A stretch of DNA of 64,000 bases. Origin: Rhynchopus euleeides (Eukaryota > Euglenozoa > Diplonemea > Diplonemida > Diplonemidae). Shown here piece by piece: positions 54,220-62,143 of the stretch (the first letter of the stretch is position 1; each line of letters opens with the position of its first letter). Below the pieces are notes generated by a model. That model was not told where the DNA came from. It searched no databases and worked only from the letters and a program-made list of their open reading frames with translations. The position numbers and the translations under genes are program-made. Where the stretch lies: the NCBI GenBank assembly GCA_963210315.1, contig OY723262.1, positions 124,001 to 188,000 on the forward strand, given 5' to 3'.

Positions 54220-57200
54220 TCATCTGTTGGGGGTGTTGAGACTGACGTGCCGCAGCGCGTCGCTTATCCAGCCCGGGAGGCGCGCCCCCGAGCGCCCGTC
54301 GAGGCTGAAGGCAGCCCCTGCACCACCCACAGCGCAGCACACATGCTGCGCATGGCGGTGCAGGTCATGGGGGTATACGACCTTTGTCCCCACCTCAGGG
54401 ACGCCGTGCTTTGCTGCGCTGTTCAGCTGGTGCGGCCACACCTCTCGCCGGCCCCACAGGCACAGCAAAGTGTCAGGTGGCAGCTCGAAACGCACGCGCA
54501 CCAGCGGCACCGGTCCCTGTCAGATGTGGGTGGCATAAGAATCACAACTATGGTGTGGAGAAGAAATCACACAAAAGGTTTGTTTAGACTGTGAGGACCC
54601 GAGGGTAGCGAAGGTTGAGGTCGTCAGAGCAGAACGCTCGAGACGCGGAGCCTTGCCATCACCCGACAGGATCTCCCAGACTGGCATGACGGAACTACAG
54701 GACTCCCGCATGCTACGCGCAGGTCGAATAATACATGAGCTTCATAGAGAAGGACACCCTGACACACCTTAGTGTTCTCTGCAGAACCACCCCGCTCCAC
54801 AACCCTCCCAGCCTCAGCTTTATACCACGCCTCGCGGCACGTGTCCGCAGGGAGAGGGCTGCCCCGCTCCACTATTGCAACCTGCTTGAGGGGGGCCAGC
54901 AGCGTGCAGAACAGGCCCAGCACGAGCGACTCACCCACGTTGATCCGCAGCAGCTGCGCACCGCGACGCGGCGATCGTTGCTGCTTCCCAACGGGGATTG
55001 GGTCGTAGGGGGTGAGGGCGTCCCTGTCGGGCAGCATCATCTCGAGGGCGAAGCACGACGGGTGATCAAGCCGTACAGTGAGGGCGCCTGTCGTGGTGTC
55101 CACGCTACACCAGGAGGCCGGGTTGGGCTGCCCCTTCACCGCGTATGTGGCGCGCAGTTGTTCGGCCTTCTCGTCAGCATCTGCAGCATCCTCCCTCTCG
55201 CACATGCGCCCCGACGTGACGTCCCACACCTCCACCGCCCCCTCGCTCGTCTTCAGGACGCAGTGCCGCCTGTTGTCCAGCAGCCTTGCGCTGACCACAC
55301 ACTCTCCACCCTGCAGTGTGCCGCTGCACCGCACAGCCACACCCAGCTCATCGATTAACCACTGCCGTCGCTCTGCGGCTTGCCTCTGTGTGGCGTGCGG
55401 TTGAGTGGGGTGGGGGTGCAGAAGATACCCAAACACCCCCCATCTCCCCACAACACAAAACGCCACCCCCTGCCCCCTACCCAGACCCAGGGGCACACCT
55501 TCTTCCGAGCCTCTGCCTCCTCTGCCGTCTCCTCACGGCTGACCTCCTCGTAGTGCCCCTCCAGCGACTGACGCCCGTGGGCCAGGCTGAAGTTGTGGCG
55601 CGAAGCCCTCGAGAGGCAGTGCACCGGCTGTTGGTTTGGTGGTGGTGGTGTGGGTGGTGTAGGTGGTGGGGAGTCTTGCTCGGTCAGAGGATACAAAGGA
55701 GATAGGGGGAGGGGGAGGTCAGTTCATCCAGGTCTGCTTGTAGTATCAGTTCACGTGCGGAGGGGCTGGAGCGGGGAACAAAGAGACACAAATCCTGCTG
55801 TGAGTTGTGCGGTGTTTCCCCTCAGCCCCCCTTCCAACCTTGCGTATTGCAAGTGGTAGTAACAAGAAAAACACGACAGGTCAGATCGCCCGTCCTTCCT
55901 CGACCTCACGACTCCCCCCTACGCACCTACGGTGCTCAAACAAGTTTGTGGTGTGGGGTGGCTGTGTGTCGTGGGCGCCCTGCACACTCGCCGCAGGGGT
56001 GGGGCCATACCAGGTCGGCACACGGCACTGCGGGGGGCGGTGAGCCGCCGAGCGGCGCGTCCTGCGGGGATACGCCCTGCACCCCGGCACGCCTACCGAG
56101 GGAGTGCGACGCCTCCAACGAGGAGGCCACTGACGCGTTGCCTGCCTGTGGGATGGCATGCGGGTCGCTGTGCCGCATATGCGATGCAGAACGGTCGCGA
56201 GATCGGCGGAGCTCGTGGGGCGGGGGCGACGTCTCGAGGAGCTGCTGGCTCCGGAGGGCTGCCGGCATGTCGAACACGTGCAGGGGGTGCGCCAGGCTTG
56301 ACGAGGCTGCCCACAGCTGCTGCGGCCCGCTGCCGCCCACCACCTGCAGGTCCTCCACAGCCTCGCTCTCCTGCGTCACACACAGCAGCACGGTGTTGAT
56401 GCGGGCGAAGCTACTCGCGATGTGCGACACATACACCGCACCCGACTTGTCCCCCGAGACGAGGGATATCCCATCCGCTGCTCCGAGGTCGACCTGCCTG
56501 GCACACCACACTGGCGCCGTGTGCACGCGTATGCTGCACATCGGGCGGTCGCTGCGCAGGTCCCACACCTTTATCGACCTATCTGATGACGCTGTCACCA
56601 GCTGCGTGTCCCCCACGAAATGCACATCCCGCACCATATCCTTGTGACCATTCAGCTTCCCAACAACAGTCCCTGCCCTCCAGTCGACGAGGGACAGCGC
56701 GCTCTCCGTCGTGCCGAACGCAGAGAGGCACGCCTTCGACGCTGCGCAGTAAACCCCTTTGTAGAGCAGCGCCTTGCTCACCACCTGTGGGCTGGCATCG
56801 TCTTCAAAGTCAAGCGTGGGGTCGATGCAGGCCGCTGTGCCATCGAGGGAGCCCGACACGATTCGCCGACTTTCCGGGGAATACGACAGCGCCTTGACAT
56901 AGTCGGTATGCACGCAGTACGTCGCGATGCACGGGTCCTCCTCCTCCTCCTCCGGCCCGCCCTCCTGGGGGTCGCGCCACAGCTTGATCTGCGTGTCGCT
57001 GCTGCACGACAGCAGCCCGACACCCTCGACGTGCTGCAGGGCATTGACCCAGTCGGTGTGGCCTTCATACCTCCCAGTAGGGGACAGGCCATCCGACCAC
57101 AGCCTCACGACGCCATCGCGCCCTGCGGTGGCAGTCGACCCGCTGCCGCATGAGGCGACGGCGTTCAGCCCCCCGACCACCTCCTCACCAGTGCCCCGCC

Positions 57201-57246
57201 TGCCGAGGGTGTAGCTCAGCCGCTCTGGGCGTTTGCGACCCTCCAT
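54220..57246 (-). CDS. WDR48: WDR48/UAF1-like WD40 protein
   Basis: In other eukaryotes WDR48 (UAF1) binds and activates the deubiquitinases USP1, USP12 and USP46. Four exons join in phase 0: 57246-56011, 55627-55499, 55385-54768 and 54516-54220, giving 759 aa (human protein 677). N-terminal WD repeats include NAVASCGSGSTATAGRDG, GHTDWVNALQHVEG, SSDTQIKLW, VHTDYVKALSYSPES and SSDRSIKVWDLRS; the HTDWVN and H-x-DYVKAL pairs are characteristic of WDR48. Exon 3 has RHCVLKTSEGAVEVWDV and WCSVDTTTGALTVRLD, matching the conserved blocks that follow the propeller. Exon 4 carries LVRVRFELPP...LPGWISDALR, corresponding to the start of the C-terminal ubiquitin-like SIM-binding region. The far C-terminal SLD seems shorter than in animals. 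Introns are C/T-rich, 111-382 bp. Confidence 0.82.
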
Positions 57247-57709
57247 CGCAGCCCCTGTGTGTTCTGCCCGGTAGGCCGGCTCATGGGATGCATGCTGCCT
57301 GCATGATGCACCTGCCGTGCGAGGTGAGGGTGGAGTCCACCAGGGGGGGGAATGGGGGATTCGTGAAGCAGATGAACGGGCAAGGGGGGGGTAGGGGTCG
57401 TGTAGTCGAGGGGCGGTGGGAGAGGGCGGTGGGCGTACGCAATCCTATGGGATACCGGGGGCCCATCAAACCCCCCCCCCCCCAGCCCTCTGGTTTGGTT
57501 TCGGGGACCGGATCTTCCTTCTTCGTTCGTTCTGGAAAATTGCCCCCACCCCCCCACACCCGTCCCCCCGCACCCCCGTGTGCGGGGTGCACGGCCCGCA
57601 CACGGGACGTCGCATCCCGCCACCCCACCCCACCCCACCCCTGCCACCACCACGGCCCCAATGCAGCAGGCAGGGGGTGGCGGTGCAGCAGACGGAAGGC
57701 CCGTGTGGA

Positions 57710-58048
57710 TTATTCAGCCAGCTGGTCGACGTCAATGCCTGACATGATAGCTCTTCTGCGTGCCACGTCCCGTGCCCAGCTGTGCCTGTCGCAGTCCTTC
57801 GGCATGACGACCAGGTCAGGGCCGTCCGCAGGGTAGAGCTCGTAGTCACGGACGTCCATACTGCCGTCAGTGTTGATGCACAACCGCGTCGTCGGCTCGA
57901 TGTATGTCCCCTTGTCCATAAAGAGCTGCTTGTCAGGAAGGTGAGCCATTTGCATGTACTGCGCCTTGTACGACGCCTCGTCCTCAACGTAAGGACGGTA
58001 GTAGCCGAGCACAACGCGTGTGCACCGCAGCGCGCCAAACCGCTGCAT
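57710..58048 (-). CDS. Unrecognised small protein
   Basis: A 112-aa ORF with convincing amino-acid composition (VVLGYYRPYVEDE, LFMDKGTYIEPTTRLCINTD, YELYPADGPDLVVMPKDCD) and no low complexity, so I think it is coding. The frame stays open upstream to a likely acceptor (CACCACCACCACAG at about 58085-58072), adding ARECQG-like residues before the ATG, so an upstream exon is possible. I do not recognise the family. Possibilities include a small organellar or complex-associated subunit; there is no signal peptide or membrane segment. It lies 3' of the phosphatase gene on the same strand. Confidence 0.55.
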   Translation of the reverse strand: MQRFGALRCTRVVLGYYRPYVEDEASYKAQYMQMAHLPDKQLFMDKGTYIEPTTRLCINTDGSMDVRDYELYPADGPDLVVMPKDCDRHSWARDVARRRAIMSGIDVDQLAE

Positions 58049-58296
58049 GTTGTGACCCTGTCCCTCACGGGCCTGTGGTGGTGGTGTGGTGTGGGTGGTT
58101 GGGTGGGTGGGTGGCGCTCGGCAGTGGGTGTTGGGGGTGGGCGATGGTGTCGCGTGCAGAGAGGGGGGGTGTGGTGTGAGGAGCAGTGGAGTCTCTCAGC
58201 GTCGAGATCGCGGACCGGTAGAAGGTTAGGGCACACACAGGCCTGTGCGGGCAGTGGACAGGGAACTTAATCTGGCCCGAGGGGGGGCGGAGGGGC

Positions 58297-59370
58297 CTAC
58301 CACGGGCTGAGCGCATGGCAGAGGGAACGCAGCGACACGTCAAGGCGATTTCGGAGGTTGCGGGTTGCGCGGATCATCGCGACGGCGGAGGCAACGGCAA
58401 CAACGGGGGTGATGATGGTCGCGATGAAGGGGAACACGATGGCACCCTGCGACATCAGGGACGTCCCATCGTCACCCGCGCTCCCCTTGTGTATGGTGCT
58501 GATCTCGTCCCGCGTGATGACCGTCACAGCACGCCGAAGGAGCCCTCTCCCGACGCCGTAGCTCATGCCGACATCCGTCGCGATGACACGCCCTCCGCAG
58601 TAGCGGTGCACCTCCTGGTGAGGCTGGATGGTGTGCCCGATGAACACGTATTTTATCTTCCTGTTTTCGGCACGGCTCAGCGCAGACAGGACACCCGTGA
58701 CGTAGTCGCATTTGCCCTTCTGCGCACTCCGGACAAACTGCCGCGTCCAGAAGGGCCCGTTGTCTGCAAACAGCTCGTCTTCGAAGGTGTTGTTGCGGAG
58801 GAACTTACGCACCTTCTCATTCAGCAAGTGCGAACCGAGCGCAGCGTCCTCCTGATTGAGCCCTGCGTGGACAAACGCAGAGGCACCGTTGATGTACATT
58901 GTCTGGAAGTTGTCGACAATGCGCTTCCCATAGCTGCCCCGAGTTGAGAACAGGAGGGAACGCTGCAGGTCGCCGCCCAGCCTGTGCACCTCCTCCGGTG
59001 CGGTGTACTCGTTGCTGCCCTGCAGGTTGAGCAGCTCGTGGTTGCCCATCAGCAGCACAACCTCGCCGCCGTGCTTGCGTGCCTTCTCCTGCAGCCCCAG
59101 CATGAAGTCGACGCACTGGTCACTGAAACCGCCTCGGTCGACCAGGTCACCCAGCTGCACCAGCACGTCATCCTGAGCGACCCACTCGTCAGTTTTATCC
59201 GTCACGTTGGCCATGCTGAGCACGTCACGCAGGGCGTCGATATCGCCGTGCACATCCCCGACAACGATCACCCGCTGCCCTGGCTGCAGCAGCATGGCCT
59301 GCCCCGTCGCCCGCACGCAGGCGAGCAGCAGGAGCAGCGACACTGCCTTCAGCACGCCAGGGCCGTGCAT
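58297..59370 (-). CDS. Shewanella-like protein phosphatase (calcineurin-type metallophosphoesterase), membrane-anchored
   Basis: A metal-dependent phosphatase of the PPP/metallophosphoesterase fold, 357 aa in one exon. Metal and phosphate ligands are all present: GDVHGD (38-43), GDLVDRG (74-80), GNHE (109-112), the His in FVHAG (168) and GHT (245-247). DLQRSLLFSTRGSYG and FVHAGLNQEDA resemble Shewanella-like phosphatases of plants, algae and Plasmodium rather than PP1/PP2A. Residues 1-25 form a signal peptide (LKAVSLLLLLACVRATGQA). A hydrophobic segment at about 311-333 (VFPFIATIITPVVAVASAV) is followed by a basic tail. A secretory-pathway or ER-lumenal catalytic domain anchored by the C-terminal helix is the likely topology. 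I chose the ATG at 59370; upstream in-frame codons lack an ATG. Confidence 0.88.
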   Translation of the reverse strand: MHGPGVLKAVSLLLLLACVRATGQAMLLQPGQRVIVVGDVHGDIDALRDVLSMANVTDKTDEWVAQDDVLVQLGDLVDRGGFSDQCVDFMLGLQEKARKHGGEVVLLMGNHELLNLQGSNEYTAPEEVHRLGGDLQRSLLFSTRGSYGKRIVDNFQTMYINGASAFVHAGLNQEDAALGSHLLNEKVRKFLRNNTFEDELFADNGPFWTRQFVRSAQKGKCDYVTGVLSALSRAENRKIKYVFIGHTIQPHQEVHRYCGGRVIATDVGMSYGVGRGLLRRAVTVITRDEISTIHKGSAGDDGTSLMSQGAIVFPFIATIITPVVAVASAVAMIRATRNLRNRLDVSLRSLCHALSPW

Positions 59371-61657
59371 CGCTGCAGCACAGCCAGGCTGCAGGGCGGG
59401 GCGGGGGGGGCGGGGTGCCTGCAGGAAGCTGGGTGACAGGTGTAACCTCGTGATTGCATTGAATTGTTGGCGTGTTTTCGATGTGCGTGGGGGACGGGGG
59501 GCAGGCACCGTCCTCTGCAATGGATTCTACTACCGGGGTTCTCCTGCACTCTTTGAGACAATGACCAGGCAGCCTGTGCGTGTGTCGGATGATGGGGCAG
59601 CAGCGTCGCACCCCCCCCCCCTCCCACAACATTGTGCCATCCAACACGACACATGCGGGGCTCGCAAACACGCGATGCGGTTCGCTTGACCCGACCTGTC
59701 CACCCACATTGCTTTCGGCCCCACCCCGCCTGTCACACCCCGCCGCCCTCAGCCACTCCCCCCTGCGTCACAATACGTGGAGGGGGGGTGGGGGAACCGG
59801 ATCGGTGAGGAGAGCACATGCCACATGGCTGAGGCTGTACGAACTTGCTGCAGCAAGAGGGCGAGGTAAGGAGGCAGGTAATCTGCAGCATCGCTGTCGA
59901 TACGAAAAGAGGTGTGGGAAGCCCTTTGGCACCCCCACCCACCCTTGGCAGCGGTTTGAATGGCCTGCTGTGCTTTTTTTGACAATTTTTTTTGGGGTGG
60001 AGAAATGGTTCACTTTTCCCACGCTTTGTGACCAGGGGCATACAGAAGATAGGCTGATCGCGTATGGTATGCATCCCTGGAAATGTGGTGGCGGTGATGC
60101 AGGGTGGGAAGGCGTGAGAAACACCACAGCGCCACGAAATGTTTGCAAGAGATAGAGAGAAATAGAGAGAAAGAGAAGCCTGTGGTGTAGGCGATGTATG
60201 TGTACACAGCGTGCGGGGTGTATTTCTGATCGTGCTGGCATTCTGATGGCATGCCGAACAACACGGCGTTCTGCCTTTATTTTTTTTTGCCATTTCAGTG
60301 TTTTTTCCAGGATTCCGGAAATCGGGATTCGGGGGGGTACATTTTTTAAGGTGTATGGTGTGTCCGGAAAAGGGCTTCATTTGCAGTATTCTGGCAGTAA
60401 TCTGACGTTGTGCGGCTTTCTGTGCCAGCTCTGTGACAGTTATCCCGTCGCCGACACCGAAAACCGCAATGAGACGTCTTCCCGTGGGCTTTGTATGTTG
60501 ATACAGCGGTCAGATTTGGGACCGTCTCAACGAACTGATGGCACGATACCGGTCGAGGTCAGTTGGAGGGGTTGGTCGTCACAGGTGAACGTTGCTAGCT
60601 TGGTTGTGTCTTACTGGGCACGAAGGGGTCAGCAATTGCCGAAGAAAAGTGGCTGGCGCTAGCCCCCTCCCGTCGTCCTCCCTGCGGTCCTTGAAGTCAT
60701 TGCACTTCGGGTAGCTGATGTCTGGAGGTGCTTGTGCAACAGTGCCTCTGAGATCCGGCCCGTGCATGCACGCCTGTCCCTGCATTCACTCTCTGACCAC
60801 GTGTGTGTGGCATTGTAGTGTAGCTGAGGCTTGCACTGAACAGCTCGGCCATCTGATACAGCCAGGTGGACGGGGTAAAGAAGGGGTTGCCTTCGGTGGC
60901 TGGGCATATGTCTACTCGACAGGCACACAGCACAGGGGGGTCTGGGGGGCGGAGCCCCCCAGCCGCCGGAGGCCACGGTAGTGAACATCTGTTCCTTGCG
61001 GGTGGATAGATTCTGTGTGAGATGGCTGCGTCTTCCTGAGGCTACCTGATGTGACTTCACCAGACATACGCCACAGGGGGTCCCCTTCAGACAGGGACCC
61101 TCAGGCTGGATGTAGTCGGCCACCCTCCCGACCCACACCCGGGCCCACCACCCACACCTTTTCCGCCAGAAAGTGTCGTTATTTGAAAGAGCTGGGCTCC
61201 CCGAAGCCGTAGTATATTTTTTCGGCGGCCTACGTGCCAAAAAGTGCCCCTTACTCAGTACAGAACAAGTTTAAAAAAATGTACCCCCCCGGGGGGGTAC
61301 ATTTGGGGTCTGGCCCCGCCGGGGGGGTACTTTGTACCCCCCCGTCCGGCATGGAAAAAACACTGCCATTTTCTCGCAAAAAAACCACACCTAACCCACC
61401 CCACCCCCCACCCCTCTTTCTCCTCGCCTAGTTTGAGTGATGACGCAATCAGACACCCCGGAATGACAACCCCTTCACGCACGCACCCCCACCCCACAGT
61501 ACTTTGGATAAGCCCGCACAGTGCAGAATGTACTGAACACAGCCTGCCCGAAAAACATTCGGACCTTCGACACAGTCATGCCACGCCAATGGTGACGCAT
61601 ACTAGACCCGCTCCCCCACCCCCGCCCCCACTGGACATGGCATGTCAACTGCGCCGC
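59371..61657. other. Intergenic; dispersed repeat (60938-61083) and poly-G/C palindromes (61281-61343)
   Basis: No gene is recognised. At 60938-61083 lies a copy of the repeat described at 32215-32460. At 61281-61300 is palindrome GTACCCCCCCGGGGGGGTAC, with half-copies at 61321-61330 and 61334-61343. GGGGGGGTACATTTTTTAA at 60331-60349 is the inverse of TTTAAAAAAATGTACCCCCC at 61270-61289, so a weak inverted-repeat element of about 0.94 kb bounded by these is possible. Confidence 0.45.
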
Positions 61658-61717
61658 CTAGTTTGAGAAGAGCTTGCTGTAGTGCGCCCGAAGCTTCTTG
61701 GCAAGCTCGAAGGGGTC
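61658..61717 (-). CDS. Probable terminal exon of a minus-strand gene
   Basis: A C/T-rich tract (complement of 61740-61780) ends in CAATGCACAG at 61718, followed by 19 codons DPFELAKKLRAHYSKLFSN and TAG. The peptide looks like a soluble helical C-terminus. The upstream exon is not visible in the window, so the gene would extend to the right past 61800, with the foldback (61817-61974) and perhaps the zinc-finger ORF inside its intron. This is inference from splice-site and composition only. Confidence 0.4.
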   Translation of the reverse strand, partial: DPFELAKKLRAHYSKLFSN

Positions 61718-61816
61718 CTGTGCATTGTTTGATGTGAGGGGTGGTGGGGGGTGGAGGAGGAGGAGGAAGGGGGGGGGGGGTGGGGCAGCAACAGACACGG
61801 CGCTGAAGTAAATGAC

Positions 61817-61974
61817 ATGACAAGTGGTTTTACATGTAAAATTACAAGTGAAAAGTGGTTACAAGTGCCACTTGTAAAATTACAAGTACCACTTGTAAAA
61901 TTACAAGTGCCACTTGTAACTTTTACAAGTGGTACTTGTAATTTTACATGTAAATGACATGTGCCACTTGTCAT
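61817..61974. mobile_element. Foldback repeat of ACAAGTGCCACTTGT palindromes
   Basis: Ends ATGACAAGTGG and CCACTTGTCAT are inverted. In between, TACAAGTGCCACTTGTA or a one-base variant (ACAAGTACCACTTGT) is repeated with TTACATGTAAA palindromes at both sides. It is either a stand-alone 158-bp MITE or the subterminal array of a larger element containing the ORF at 62144-64000, whose other end would be beyond the window. Confidence 0.65.
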
Positions 61975-62143
61975 CTCCGCGGTTTCCTTCATACTCTACA
62001 CTGTGATGGGGGGTTTTTTGGCAAGCGGAGTGGCAAGGAGGGGGGAGAAATGACCAGCAAACGGTGGGAGTGCAATGCAACAGCTGTCGAGATCGGATCG
62101 AGTGGACTGATTGTATTTTGTGCCGACGACGAGTCTCGTTTTT

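Noticed and set aside
60331-61300. Inverted-repeat element bounded by GGGGGGGTACATTTTTTAA.
   Set aside because: Terminal match is under 20 bp of low-complexity sequence and no clean target duplication can be defined; left as a note only.
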